A stretch of DNA of 64,000 nucleotides. Source: Nordella sp. HKS 07. Lineage in GTDB: Bacteria; Pseudomonadota; Alphaproteobacteria; Rhizobiales; Aestuariivirgaceae. Each line of letters begins with the position of its first letter. The stretch's first letter is position 1. The DNA is taken from positions 5,784,001-5,848,000 of the forward strand of contig NZ_CP049258.1 in the NCBI RefSeq assembly GCF_011046735.1. Reading direction: 5' to 3'. This document shows positions 27,095 to 36,222 of this stretch, piece by piece. Made by a program: the position numbers and the translations under genes. The notes under the pieces were generated by a model that worked only from the letters and a program-made list of their open reading frames with translations, was not told the origin of the DNA and made no database searches.

Positions 27095-27436
27095 ATGCTG
27101 AGGGGTTTCGTTATCGGTGGCGCGCTGTTGCTGGCGTGTTTCGTGTCCGTGCCTGAACCGGCCAATGCGGGTACCAGGATCGGTGTCACGATCGGGGGCG
27201 GATGGGTGCCGGTCTATCCGGACGATGGCGATGACGATTATTACATCTCCTGCGGCGAAGGCCGGCGGATCGTGCGAGACGACGGCTTCTGGAGTGTTCG
27301 TCCGATGAAATGCGGCGGCGAAATCTATCGCTACGAAGCGGTCAGGCGAGATCGGCTATGGAGTGTGAGGGTCAGCGCGCGCTCGGGGCGCATCATCAGC
27401 GCACGGGTGATCGACGACTACCGGGACTATTATTGA
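27095..27436 (+). CDS. Exported hypothetical protein (113 aa)
   Basis: A small secreted protein. The ATG at 27095 follows GGTGGAG and opens a signal peptide, MLRGFVIGGALLLACFV..PANA-G. The mature part has an acidic loop (YPDDGDDDYYISCGEGRRIV) and a two-cysteine pattern (ISCGEG and MKCGGE), and ends in aromatic and acidic residues (DYRDYY). The C-terminal half (YRYEAVRRDRLWSVRVSARS) recalls small periplasmic PepSY-like or beta-rich proteins, but I do not assign a family. It converges on the AEC carrier gene. Confidence 0.7.
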   Translation: MLRGFVIGGALLLACFVSVPEPANAGTRIGVTIGGGWVPVYPDDGDDDYYISCGEGRRIVRDDGFWSVRPMKCGGEIYRYEAVRRDRLWSVRVSARSGRIISARVIDDYRDYY

Positions 27437-27463
27437 TCTGCCCGATATGACCGTTAGGCCCTC

Positions 27464-28396
27464 TCATGCCAGGAAGGCGAGCACCAGCGGAATGCTCACC
27501 GCGGCGCAGATTACCTGGAAGGTGAGTATGTTGGCGACGAGCGGCGCGTCGCCGCCCATCTGGCGGGCGAGCACATAGGCGCCGGAGCCTGTCGGCACCG
27601 CCGAGCACAGCACAGCCACGGCGGCGGGCGTTCCGGTGACGCCGAACAGTTTCAGCGCAACGGCCATCAGCACCGGCATCAACAGCAGCTTGAGCGCGGT
27701 GGCAAGTGCTACCGTCATTTTTGCCGACGCTGCCTCGCCGAAACGCAGCCCGGCGCCGACGGTGAGCAGCGCCAGGCCGAGCGCACCGCGCCCGATCATG
27801 TCGAGCACCTGGACGCCAAGGGCGGGCAGCGACAGGCCGGAGAGCTGGAACAGCACGCCGCCCATGGAGGACAGGAAGAACGGGTTGCGCAGGACGACAA
27901 ACGCCAGCCTGCCCGCCGAAGGGCTCTCGCCGCCATTACTGGCATAGACCGACAGGACAATCACACAGACGACATTGAGAAGCGGCGTCATGGTGGCGGC
28001 ACTCACCGCCGCCAGAGCCAGCGCGCCGTCGCCGAAGAACAAGGGCACGATGGCGAAGGCGATGAAGGTGTGCCAGCGCGTGGCGCCCTGGAACAGGGCG
28101 GAGAACTGCGCGCCATTGATGCCGAGCGCGGCGGAGAGGGATTTCCTGAGAACCAGAAGCAGGGCGAACATCGTCATGAGCGCCAGCACCATCGACGCCG
28201 CCATGTGCCAGACCGGTATCCGGGAGAAGTCGGCCGCGGCGATCTCCTTGAAGATGATCGCCGGGAAAAGGACGAAATAGCACACATGGTCGACGCCCGC
28301 CCAATGCGCATCGCCCATGAGATTGGTGCGCCTCAGCACGGCGCCGATCACGATGACGATGAAGACGGGCAGGAGAACGATAAAGGCGTCGGTCAT
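27464..28396 (-). CDS. AEC-family (auxin efflux carrier-like) transporter, copy 1
   Basis: A 310-residue inner-membrane carrier with ten predicted helices. It opens MTDAFIVLLPVFIVIVIGAV and ends with the conserved TM9-10 region AYVLARQMGGDAPLVANILT, both typical of the AEC family; bacterial members export malate, malonate and other anions. The ATG at 28396 overlaps the stop of the upstream paralogue (ATGA). It is the third gene of a coupled run ruvX-AEC2-AEC1. Around the YVLARQMGGD codons it shares a 37-base identical stretch with copy 2, so the pair arose by tandem duplication or has undergone conversion. Substrate unknown. Confidence 0.88.
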   Translation of the reverse strand: MTDAFIVLLPVFIVIVIGAVLRRTNLMGDAHWAGVDHVCYFVLFPAIIFKEIAAADFSRIPVWHMAASMVLALMTMFALLLVLRKSLSAALGINGAQFSALFQGATRWHTFIAFAIVPLFFGDGALALAAVSAATMTPLLNVVCVIVLSVYASNGGESPSAGRLAFVVLRNPFFLSSMGGVLFQLSGLSLPALGVQVLDMIGRGALGLALLTVGAGLRFGEAASAKMTVALATALKLLLMPVLMAVALKLFGVTGTPAAVAVLCSAVPTGSGAYVLARQMGGDAPLVANILTFQVICAAVSIPLVLAFLA

Positions 28397-29328
28397 TTGA
28401 GATTCTGGGCCAGCCAGATGAGGAGCGGGATGGTGATGAAGGAGAGCGCAGTCTGCAGCGTCACCGTCGTCGCCACAAGCGGGGCGTCGCCGCCCATCTG
28501 GCGGGCGAGCACATAGGCGCTCATGGCTGTGGGAACGGCGGCGCAGACGAGGCAGGCGAGGAAGGCGACGCCATCGATGCCAAAAACGAAACTCCACAGC
28601 GTGACGACGAGCGGCATGCCGAGGAGCTTGAGCAAGGTGCCGAGCCACACTGTGGGCGAGGGGCGCCTGATTTCCTCGACCCTGAGGCCGGCCCCCACCA
28701 TCAGCAGACCGCAGGCGATGGCGGCGCCGCCGAGCATGGTCAGCGTACTCAGCACCGGCGCATAGATGGGGATTCCGGAAAGATTGATCAGAAGTCCGAG
28801 CGTGGTCGCCCAGATGAACGGATTGCGGAAAATCACATAGAGGAGCTGGCGCAGGGGCATCGGCTGGGTGCCGGCATTCTGGGCCACGACATAGACGGCG
28901 GCAAAGTTGGCGACCGGCACCAGCACGGCGAGCACCACCGCGACCAATGCGACACCGAGCTCGCCATGGAGCTTGGCGAGGATGGGAAGGGCGATGAAGC
29001 CATTCCAGCGCGTCGTGTTCTGAAAAAGCGAGCTGAAGGCGGGCGCCGTGATGCCGAGGCCGGCAAGGATGGGACCGCGCAGGAGCAACAGGCCACCCGC
29101 CATGGTGGCGAAGCTCGCCAGCATGGTGAAGGTGATGCCGGCGAGCGGCAGGGTCTGGATATCGGACGAGATCAGTGTCTGCGCCAGGAGGGCCGGGAAG
29201 AACACCCAATAGCCCAGGAGCTCGATGCCACGCCACAGATCGAGAGGGACGATCTCGCGCCAGCGCAGCACATAGCCGAGGCCGAGAAGCAGGAAGACCG
29301 GCAGCAGGCTTTCAAAGGCGGCCGTCAT
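28393..29328 (-). CDS. AEC-family (auxin efflux carrier-like) transporter, copy 2
   Basis: A 311-residue paralogue of the adjacent carrier, beginning MTAAFESLLPVFLLLGLGYV and ending with AYVLARQMGGDAPLVATTVT followed by FITIPLLIWLAQ. It has the same ten-helix pattern. Outside the C-terminal motif the two proteins have diverged considerably, so different substrates or a heteromeric pair are both possible. Its start overlaps the ruvX stop (ATGA) and its stop overlaps the start of copy 1. Confidence 0.88.
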   Translation of the reverse strand: MTAAFESLLPVFLLLGLGYVLRWREIVPLDLWRGIELLGYWVFFPALLAQTLISSDIQTLPLAGITFTMLASFATMAGGLLLLRGPILAGLGITAPAFSSLFQNTTRWNGFIALPILAKLHGELGVALVAVVLAVLVPVANFAAVYVVAQNAGTQPMPLRQLLYVIFRNPFIWATTLGLLINLSGIPIYAPVLSTLTMLGGAAIACGLLMVGAGLRVEEIRRPSPTVWLGTLLKLLGMPLVVTLWSFVFGIDGVAFLACLVCAAVPTAMSAYVLARQMGGDAPLVATTVTLQTALSFITIPLLIWLAQNLK

Positions 29329-29792
29329 CCGGTGGTCTTGAGCGTATCGAGGGCGGATTGCAGGATATAGACGGCGGCGAGCTTGTCGATGACTTCAGCG
29401 CGCCTCGCCCGGCTGGTATCGGCGCCGATCAGCATGCGCTCGACAGCGGCGGTGGAGAGCCGCTCGTCCCAATAGGTGATGGCTATCGGGGTCAGCTTTT
29501 CGAGGTTGCGCGCGAAGGCGCGGGTCGATTGCACCCGTGGACCTTCGCTGCCATCCATGTTGAGCGGCAGGCCGAGCACGACGAGTCCGGCCTTCCGCTC
29601 CTCGGCGATGGCGAGGAGAAGGCGGGCGTCCTCGGTGAATTTCTTGCGCGCGATGGTAGCGATCGGCGAGGCGATCCGGCGGGTGATGTCGCTGACGGCG
29701 ACGCCGATCGTCTTGGAGCCGAGATCGAGGCCGAGCACTGGCACGTTGGGGGCCAGCCCGGAGATGGCGTCGGCGAAAGAGTCGATAATCAT
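29325..29792 (-). CDS. ruvX: Holliday-junction-resolvase-like protein RuvX/YqgF (pre-16S rRNA nuclease)
   Basis: A 155-residue RNase H-fold protein. The acidic centre is visible as LGLDLGSKTIGVAVSD, the Glu in YWDERLSTAAVERML, and the Asp in RAEVIDKLAAVYILQ. Members process the 5' end of 16S rRNA in E. coli and were earlier proposed as Holliday junction resolvases. It is the first gene of a run in which two transporters follow by 4-base overlaps, an unexpected but translationally coupled association. Confidence 0.92.
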   Translation of the reverse strand: MIIDSFADAISGLAPNVPVLGLDLGSKTIGVAVSDITRRIASPIATIARKKFTEDARLLLAIAEERKAGLVVLGLPLNMDGSEGPRVQSTRAFARNLEKLTPIAITYWDERLSTAAVERMLIGADTSRARRAEVIDKLAAVYILQSALDTLKTTG

Positions 29793-29866
29793 CGGGACGT
29801 CTTACGCGACTTGGCGTTTATGCGCAAAAGGAGGATAAAGGCACGGGATCACAGGAGATAATGCGG

Positions 29867-30574
29867 ATGAAGATCACCTATTTCGGCCATTCGGCCTTTC
29901 GCATCGAGACCGGCAAGGCGGTCATCATGCTCGACCCTTTCCTCACCCGCAATCCGTTGTTCACGGGCGATGCCAAGGCCGCCGCCGCAGGTGCCACCCA
30001 CGTGCTCCTGACTCATGGCCATGACGATCATACGGGCGATACGCTTGATATCTGCAAGACGACCGGCGCCACGCTTGTCGCCAATTTCGAGGTCGCGATG
30101 TATTTTGCCGCCAAGGGTGTCGCCAACTATTCCCCCGGCAATCACGGCGGCCGCATCGCCTTCGACGATTTCGATGTCGTCTTCACCAATGCCTGGCATT
30201 CCTCCTCGCATGTCGAGAACGGCATGCCCATCTATCTCGGCAACCCATCCGGCTTCGTCATCCTGCCCAAGAAGGAGAAGGGGCGCCGCCTCTATGTGTC
30301 GGGCGATACCGGCCTCACCTATGACATGCAGCTCGTCCACGAGCTCTACAAGCCCGAGATCGGTATCGTCTGCATCGGTGACCGCTTCACCATGGGCCCG
30401 GATCAGGCGGCCTATGCCTGCCGCAAGTTCTTCAAGTTCAAGACGGTTATCCCTTGCCACTTCGCCACTTTCGAGGGCTTCCTCATCCCCGATGCGAAGC
30501 CCTTCGTCAAGGCGATGGGACCCAAGGCCCGGACCGTCAAAGTCATGAAATCCGGCGACACGGTGACACTCTAA
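29867..30574 (+). CDS. UPF0173 metal-dependent hydrolase (metallo-beta-lactamase fold)
   Basis: A 235-residue metallo-beta-lactamase-fold protein. It starts MKITYFGHSAFRIETGKAVI, like UPF0173 members, and carries the metal motif LLTHGHDDHTGDT. Further ligands are in FTNAWHSSSH, YVSGDTGLT and IPCHFATFEGF. Of the two in-frame ATGs, 29867 is nine bases from GGAG while 29861 is only three bases away, so I chose the former. The substrate of the family is not established. It ends one base before the convergent gene. Confidence 0.88.
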   Translation: MKITYFGHSAFRIETGKAVIMLDPFLTRNPLFTGDAKAAAAGATHVLLTHGHDDHTGDTLDICKTTGATLVANFEVAMYFAAKGVANYSPGNHGGRIAFDDFDVVFTNAWHSSSHVENGMPIYLGNPSGFVILPKKEKGRRLYVSGDTGLTYDMQLVHELYKPEIGIVCIGDRFTMGPDQAAYACRKFFKFKTVIPCHFATFEGFLIPDAKPFVKAMGPKARTVKVMKSGDTVTL

Positions 30575-30575
30575 T

Positions 30576-30965
30576 TCACCGCCACATCCGTTTGCGGGCA
30601 GCGACACGGGCCAGCGCCTGGCTGAGTTCCGCATCCATGGGCGCAATGGCATGGCCTGTGGGCTGGGGCGGCGCACTGCGCCAGCCCATGGCCTCGAGCA
30701 CCGGACCCGATTCATAATAGGGCTTGATGAGCGACAGGACGAGATCGCGGAAGTCCTGCGGGTGGCTCTGCTCCAGGCTGCTCAGAACCGCGGTGCGCTT
30801 TTTCGCATCGGCGAAATCCGGATGACTGCCGACGAGTGCCTTGATCGGCGATGACGATTCCGCCAGCGCCAGCATGACGTCGGGAACGAGCGAGCCTTGC
30901 GGCAGGCCCGCTTCGTCGCCGGGCAGAAGGAGATTGGCGAGCTGTCGCAACTGCGCCGACGTCAT
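30576..30965 (-). CDS. Small partner protein of GMC oxidoreductase (129 aa), unknown function
   Basis: A 129-residue soluble protein encoded directly after the GMC oxidoreductase, with an ATGA overlap, so it is very likely made with it. The N-terminal part (MTSAQLRQLANLLLPGDEAG) recalls the small subunit 3 proteins of gluconate 2-dehydrogenase-type complexes, but the protein is shorter and has no Tat signal. The name is therefore by position and weak likeness only. It might aid folding or export of the flavoprotein. Confidence 0.65.
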   Translation of the reverse strand: MTSAQLRQLANLLLPGDEAGLPQGSLVPDVMLALAESSSPIKALVGSHPDFADAKKRTAVLSSLEQSHPQDFRDLVLSLIKPYYESGPVLEAMGWRSAPPQPTGHAIAPMDAELSQALARVAARKRMWR

Positions 30966-32550
30966 GCGATATCCTCGGCGAATTCATCAGCGAGCTTGAG
31001 CGCCACGGCGCCGATGGTGGAGGCGGGATTGGCGGCGCCGACCGTTGGAAACAGGCTGCCATCGGCGACAAGGATATTGGGCACGGCATGGCAGCGGCCG
31101 CGCGCATCGGTGACGGAAGTCCGCTTATCTTCGCCCATGCGCGCCGTGCCGAGCAGGTGCCAGCCGGTCAGGGGGGCGGGCGAGACGCGCACGGTACGAT
31201 AGGCGCCGGCAGCCATCAGCACTTCCTCGGCGCGGGCAAGACCAAAATCGAGGCTCTTCTGGGCGCGCTCCGAGATCCGGTAGTCGATCTTCACGCCTGG
31301 TAATCCGTCGCGCTCCATCGTGCCGGTGAGGCTGACGCGGTTATGCGCTTCCGGGAGATCCTCGGCGAGCACCAGGATCGGCATCGTATGGAGGAATTCC
31401 TCGCGCAACTGAGCCTGCGGCTCAGGACCCCAAAGGGGGACAGCCGGGAGGCCTGGACGAGGGGCGCGTTCTCGCGTGACAGCTGCAAATGAACGCCACG
31501 CTCGAAGCCGCGGGCGCGGTCGGTCTCGTAGAATTCATGCGAATAGATGGAGCAGCCGACCGGGCCGACAGGCCCGTCGAGGCGATCCTTGAAGATGCCG
31601 CGCACATAGGCGGCGGGATGAAACATGAGATTGCGGCCGAGCGCCGGACTCTCCACACCCGAAGCGAGGAGCAGCCGTGCGGTGCCGATGCCATTGCCGG
31701 CCATGACGACGGCTTGCGCGGGCAGGAAATGCTCCTCATCGGCGCGGTCGGCATAGACGACGCCGGTGGCGCGGCCCGCCTCGATCTCGATCTGCCGGGC
31801 CATCGCGATGGTTCTGAGCTCGACGCCGAGCTGGATCGCCTTCGGCCAATAGGTGAGATCGACCGAGGCCTTGGCCTTGGGAATGCAGCCGATGAGGCAT
31901 GGCCCGCAATGGTTGCAGGCATCGCGCCCGTCATGCGGGATGGAGTTGATCGCCGCGTCGACCGGCCACCAGTGCCAGCCGAGATCGCTGAAGGCGCGCG
32001 CCGCGCGATTGGCCACGGTCCCGAAAGAGAGAGGCGGCATGGCACGCCGGCTCTTCGGTGGATAGGCCGGATCGCCATCGAGGCCTGCCACGCCCATGAT
32101 CTCGTCATTGAGATCGTACCAGGGCTCGAGATCGAAATAGTCGAAGGGCCAGTCGTCGGCCACGCCGTCGAGGCTGCGGACGCGGAAATCGGAGGGGTGG
32201 AGGCGTGGAAAATGCGCCGCCCAGGCGACCGTCGAGCCGCCGACGCCGTTCCACATCAGCGGCTTGAATACGGAGTTTTCCTCATCGACGGGATAGTCGT
32301 TGGAGCCACGATAGCCGCCCGCTCTGAGGCGCAGATTGGGATTGGAGGCCCAGTCCTCCATGATTGCGCGCTGCCAGCGCATGGTCTTGGCCGGCATCCG
32401 GAGCGGATCGGGCCAACCGCCGCGCTCGAGACAGACGATCTTGAGATGCGGGGACCGGCGCTTGAGCTGCCAGGCGAATGCCGCCCCGCCGCAGCCAGAA
32501 CCGATGATCACGACGTCGACGGGATCCAGGCGTTTTCTTGTCATTACCAT
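30962..32550 (-). pseudogene. GMC-family FAD oxidoreductase, interrupted by a frameshift
   Basis: Two frames make one oxidoreductase of about 529 residues. The first (start ATG 32550 or 32544) has the FAD-binding DVVIIGSGCGGAAFAWQL, the substrate-domain start, and a cysteine motif DACNHCGPCLIGCIPKAK found in the long GMC subgroup. It goes out of register after NAPLVQASRL. The second (to 30962) resumes at QLREEFLHTMPILVLAEDLP and holds GWHLLGTARMG and AANPASTIGAVALKLADEF, the C-terminal GMC signature. One missing base in the mixed run at 31428-31439 explains the break. The substrate is probably a sugar, polyol or alcohol, but this is not determinable. All key motifs remain, so an error or recent mutation is likely. 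Confidence 0.85.
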
Positions 32551-32604
32551 AGAAGATAAGCGGGAATTGCGTGTGAGCGCAAACCCGGACATAAGCTTGG
32601 GGCC

Positions 32605-33294
32605 ATGTCAGACCGCAAACGACCTGTCGGCCCTGTTGTTGATCCCGTGCCACCGGGACTGGCCCCCGATCAGCGCCCGCTGTTCGGCCGCTGGACTAGG
32701 CTCGAGCCGGTCGTCGCCGCCCTACATGGCCGAGACCTCTACGAATCCTTCGCCACGAGCGATCCGGACGGGGCCATCTGGACCTATATGGGATATGGGC
32801 CGTTCGCCGATTTCGCGACCTTCGAGGCCTGGCTCGCGAAGCAGGAGGAGAGCCGCGACCCATGGTTCTACGCCTTCATTCGCCGTGACACCGGCAAGGC
32901 CGCCGGCATGGGCGCTTTCATGCGGCTCGATAAGGCGAATGGCGTGATCGAGATCGGCCATATCTGGATGGCGCCCGCCTTGCAGCGCACCCGCGAGGCG
33001 ACGGAAGCCATTTTCCTCATGATGCGTCACTGTTTCGACGATCTGGGCGTACGCCGTCTCGAATGGAAATGTCATTCCATGAATGCGCCGTCCCGCAAGG
33101 CGGCCGAGCGCTTCGGCTTCACCTATGAGGGCATTTTCCGCCAGCATCTGATCGTCAAGGGCCGCAACCGCGACACGGCCTGGTATGCGATGATCGACAA
33201 GGAGTGGCCGGCCATGGCGGCCAGATTCCAAGCCTGGCTCCATGATGAGAATTTCGATGCGCAAGGGCGGCAGAAGAGCCCGCTAGGCGGCTGA
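32605..33294 (+). CDS. GNAT-family N-acetyltransferase
   Basis: A 229-residue acetyltransferase of the RimJ/RimL-like type. It begins with an extended N-terminus (MSDRKRPVGPVVDPVPPGLA), then RWTRLEPV, and has an acetyl-CoA fold core: GVIEIGHIWMAPALQRTREA, followed by RRLEWKCHSMNAPSRKAAER and FGFTYEGIFRQHLI. These match the RimJ/RimL motif order. The target (small molecule or protein N-terminus) is unknown. Divergent from the GMC gene with about 55 bases between starts. Confidence 0.88.
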   Translation: MSDRKRPVGPVVDPVPPGLAPDQRPLFGRWTRLEPVVAALHGRDLYESFATSDPDGAIWTYMGYGPFADFATFEAWLAKQEESRDPWFYAFIRRDTGKAAGMGAFMRLDKANGVIEIGHIWMAPALQRTREATEAIFLMMRHCFDDLGVRRLEWKCHSMNAPSRKAAERFGFTYEGIFRQHLIVKGRNRDTAWYAMIDKEWPAMAARFQAWLHDENFDAQGRQKSPLGG

Positions 33295-33374
33295 GAAGGC
33301 CCTAGCCGGCCCCGGGTTGCAGGTCGGGTGAGCGGGTGTTATTGAGCGCCCCTGTTTTCCAGAAGAGTTGAAAC

Positions 33375-33662
33375 ATGTCGGTCGATCAGAAAACCGTGCG
33401 GCGTATCGCGCATCTGGCGCGCATCAAGGTGAGCGAGGAGGATGTGCCGCGCCTCGAAGGCGAGCTCAATTCGATCCTGCATTGGATCGAACAGCTGAAC
33501 GAGGTTGACGTCGCGGGCGTCGAGCCTTTGACCTCCGTCGTCGCCATGAAGATGAAAAAGCGCCAGGACGTGGTGACCGACGGCCATTATGCCAAGCAAG
33601 TGACGCAAAATGCCCCCGCGGCCGAAGACGAGTTCTTCATGGTTCCGAAAGTGGTGGAATAA
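33375..33662 (+). CDS. gatC: Asp-tRNA(Asn)/Glu-tRNA(Gln) amidotransferase subunit C
   Basis: A 95-residue subunit of the GatCAB amidotransferase, which converts mischarged Glu-tRNA(Gln) and Asp-tRNA(Asn) to their amides. The pattern [39 protein letters not shown] and the C-terminal [12 protein letters not shown]-like end (here [12 protein letters not shown]) is typical. gatA follows 6 bases later. gatB is not in the window, though it often follows gatA. Confidence 0.96.
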   Translation: MSVDQKTVRRIAHLARIKVSEEDVPRLEGELNSILHWIEQLNEVDVAGVEPLTSVVAMKMKKRQDVVTDGHYAKQVTQNAPAAEDEFFMVPKVVE

Positions 33663-33668
33663 TTCTCG

Positions 33669-35135
33669 ATGACCAATCTTACCTCCCTGACCATTTCCGC
33701 CGCCCGTGACGGCCTGAAGAAGAAGTCCTTCTCGGCGCGCGAATTGACCGATGCGTATCTCGACGCGATGGCCAAGGCGCGCGTCCTCAACGCCTATGTC
33801 GTCGAAACGCCGGATCAGGCGCGCGCCATGGCGGCTGCTTCCGACGCCCGGATCGCCAAGGGTGAGGCGGGGACCCTCGAAGGCATACCGCTCGGCATCA
33901 AGGATCTCTTCGCCACCAAAGGCGTCCATACCCAGGCGGCGAGCCATGTGCTCGACGGCTTCAAGCCGACTTATGAATCGACCGTCACCACCAATCTGTG
34001 GCGCGACGGCGCCGTGATGCTGGGCAAGCTGAACATGGACGAGTTCGCCATGGGCTCGTCGAACGAGACGAGCTACTACGGCAATGTGATCAACCCCTGG
34101 CGCCGCAAGAATTCCAATGCGGCTCTGGTGCCGGGCGGATCGTCCGGCGGCTCCGCTTCGGCGGTTGCCGCGCATATCTGCGCCGGCGCCACCGCCACCG
34201 ATACCGGCGGCTCGATCCGTCAGCCCGCCGCTTTCACCGGCACCGTCGGCATCAAGCCGACCTATGGCCGCTGCTCGCGCTGGGGCGTCGTTGCTTTCGC
34301 CTCGTCGCTCGACCAGGCGGGACCCATCGCACGCGATGTGCGCGACGCGGCGATCCTGCTCAAGTCCATGGCGAGCGTCGATGCCAAGGACACGACGTCG
34401 GTCGACCATCCGGTTCCGGATTACGAGGCCGTCATCGGCAAGCCGATCAAGGGACTGCGTGTCGGCATCCCGAAGGAATACCGCGTCGACGGCACGCCGG
34501 CCGAGATTGATGCTTTGTGGGACAGAGGCGCCAGGTGGCTGAAAGAGCAGGGCGCCGAGATCGTCGAGATCTCGTTGCCGCACACCAAATACGCACTGCC
34601 GGCCTATTACATCGTGGCGCCGGCGGAAGCCTCGTCCAATCTCGCCCGCTATGACGGCGTGCGCTATGGCCTGCGCGTGCCGGGCGACGACATCCTGTCG
34701 ATGTATGAGAATACCCGCGCCAAGGGCTTCGGCCGCGAAGTGCAGCGCCGCGTGATGATCGGCACCTATGTGCTCTCGGCCGGCTACTACGATGCCTATT
34801 ATGTGCGCGCCCAGAAAGTCCGTACCTTGATCAAGCAGGACTTCGACAAAGCCTGGGACAAGGTGGACGTGGTGCTCACCCCGGCGACGCCGAGCCCGGC
34901 CTTCGCGCCCGGCGAGATCACCGATCCGGTGCAGATGTATCTGAATGATATCTTCACCGTGACGGTGAACATGGCGGGCTTGCCGGGCATCTCGGTGCCG
35001 GGCGGCCTGTCGGAGCAGGGACTTCCCATGGGGCTGCAGCTCATCGGCAAGCCCTTCGACGAAAAGACGTTGTTCCAGGTCGGCCATGCCATCGAGGAAG
35101 CGGCCGGAAAGTTCGAAGCGCCGAAATGGTGGTGA
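33669..35135 (+). CDS. gatA: Asp-tRNA(Asn)/Glu-tRNA(Gln) amidotransferase subunit A
   Basis: A 488-residue amidase that releases ammonia from glutamine for GatB. The Ser-Ser-Lys triad is visible: Lys in [14 protein letters not shown], the cis-Ser in [15 protein letters not shown] and the nucleophile Ser in [17 protein letters not shown]. Length is typical. It is coupled to gatC. A modest hairpin (CTCATCC/GGATGAG, 35137-35158) follows the stop, without a T run. The usual gatB partner is absent downstream, where a convergent deacetylase gene lies instead. Confidence 0.96.
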   Translation: MTNLTSLTISAARDGLKKKSFSARELTDAYLDAMAKARVLNAYVVETPDQARAMAAASDARIAKGEAGTLEGIPLGIKDLFATKGVHTQAASHVLDGFKPTYESTVTTNLWRDGAVMLGKLNMDEFAMGSSNETSYYGNVINPWRRKNSNAALVPGGSSGGSASAVAAHICAGATATDTGGSIRQPAAFTGTVGIKPTYGRCSRWGVVAFASSLDQAGPIARDVRDAAILLKSMASVDAKDTTSVDHPVPDYEAVIGKPIKGLRVGIPKEYRVDGTPAEIDALWDRGARWLKEQGAEIVEISLPHTKYALPAYYIVAPAEASSNLARYDGVRYGLRVPGDDILSMYENTRAKGFGREVQRRVMIGTYVLSAGYYDAYYVRAQKVRTLIKQDFDKAWDKVDVVLTPATPSPAFAPGEITDPVQMYLNDIFTVTVNMAGLPGISVPGGLSEQGLPMGLQLIGKPFDEKTLFQVGHAIEEAAGKFEAPKWW

Positions 35136-35199
35136 CCTCATCCGCTGCGGGGGATGAGAGGCATTCGATCCCCCAGCCGGCATGAGGTTTGATGCGACG

Positions 35200-36072
35200 C
35201 TATCCGCTCCGGCCGGCCCCCATATGCGTGATCGTCTCGAATAGCGCGAGATAATCGGGCTCGATCATCGCGATGGGTCTTCCCGCGGCTTCCGCCAGCT
35301 TCTGCTGATAGACCAGGAACTTGCCGGACGGCACGCTCGCCACAGCTGCATAGGCCGGATCGGCCATTGCCTCCTCGAGCGGCACAAACTCCACGCCCTC
35401 GTTGATCAACTGACCGAACAGCTCATCGGCGATATCGGCGAAAAACGGCAAGGTGTGTCCGAGCGTGATGCCTGTGATTTCCCGTCCAAACCACCGGCGC
35501 GCGCTCAGATTGTCATAGCGCAGCTGCGCCAGCGAAAACTCCAGAAATGTCCGCCGGACAAGAGCCGTTCCCTCATGATAGCCCTGCTCGCGGCAGTTGA
35601 GATAGGCCCGGTTCCAGCGCCACTCGTAAAGCCAGCTCGTGACCTCTGCCGTCTCGTAGTTCTGCGCGGCGAGAAAGTTGCGCAGCGTATCGCGCTTTTC
35701 CTCTGTGTCACCCCAGTAACATAGTGGGTGCCGGAAATAGCGTTTCGGCGCCGTTGCCAGCCATGGCATCAGGCAGCGTTCTCCCAAATCGATGTCCTCC
35801 ATATAGGTTTCAGCGGAGACGTCGTTCAGTTCGATGTGACTGTGCGTATGGTTCGCGACGTGATGGCCGTCGGCAACCCAGCCATCCATAATCGCGCTGA
35901 ATTCCGGGTGCTTGATGAGGGACCATGAGTTGGCGAAGGCATATACGCCTTTGATCTTGTGACGGTCGAGCGCCGCCTTGATGTCCTCGACTATTCCGGC
36001 GGCAGAATAGCCCGGCGGGGGATAGGACATAGGCCAGAGGGGCAGGTCATCAAGCGTGAAGGCCATCTTCAT
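35200..36072 (-). CDS. Polysaccharide deacetylase family protein
   Basis: A 290-residue NodB-homology protein. FTLDDLPLWPMSYPPPGYSA holds the first motif (T-x-D-D), and HHVANHTHSHIELNDVSAET supplies the metal-binding H-x(3)-H. YFRHPLCYWGD corresponds to motif 3. No signal peptide is present, so it is probably cytoplasmic; some members act on small N-acetylated or formylated compounds and not on cell-wall polymers. The ATG at 36072 has GGAG seven bases upstream. Substrate unknown. It is downstream of lexA but separated by a strong terminator. Confidence 0.85.
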   Translation of the reverse strand: MKMAFTLDDLPLWPMSYPPPGYSAAGIVEDIKAALDRHKIKGVYAFANSWSLIKHPEFSAIMDGWVADGHHVANHTHSHIELNDVSAETYMEDIDLGERCLMPWLATAPKRYFRHPLCYWGDTEEKRDTLRNFLAAQNYETAEVTSWLYEWRWNRAYLNCREQGYHEGTALVRRTFLEFSLAQLRYDNLSARRWFGREITGITLGHTLPFFADIADELFGQLINEGVEFVPLEEAMADPAYAAVASVPSGKFLVYQQKLAEAAGRPIAMIEPDYLALFETITHMGAGRSG

Positions 36073-36163
36073 GCACGTCTCCGCTTCTCGGTGACCGGGA
36101 ATAAACATTCCTCTAAGTAATAATCGGATTCAAGCGGTCTCGGCGCATGCCCATGCCGTTGGA

Positions 36164-36194
36164 CAAAAAAGAGCCGGGCGGATTGCGCCCGGCT
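36164..36194 (-). terminator. Intrinsic terminator of lexA
   Basis: On the minus strand AGCCGGGCG-CAATC-CGCCCGGCT forms a perfect 9-bp stem with a 5-base loop, followed by CTTTTTTG. It lies about 30 bases after the lexA stop. This is the clearest simple terminator in the window. Confidence 0.9.
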
Positions 36195-36222
36195 TGTCAC
36201 GTCCGCCCAGAATGGACAGAGA

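Noticed and set aside
35137-35158. Intrinsic terminator after gatA
   Set aside because: The stem is only 7 bp with an 8-base loop and no T run follows.
33339-35183. A 614-residue minus-strand open frame opposite gatC and gatA
   Set aside because: Shadow of gatCA; composition and lack of motifs rule it out.
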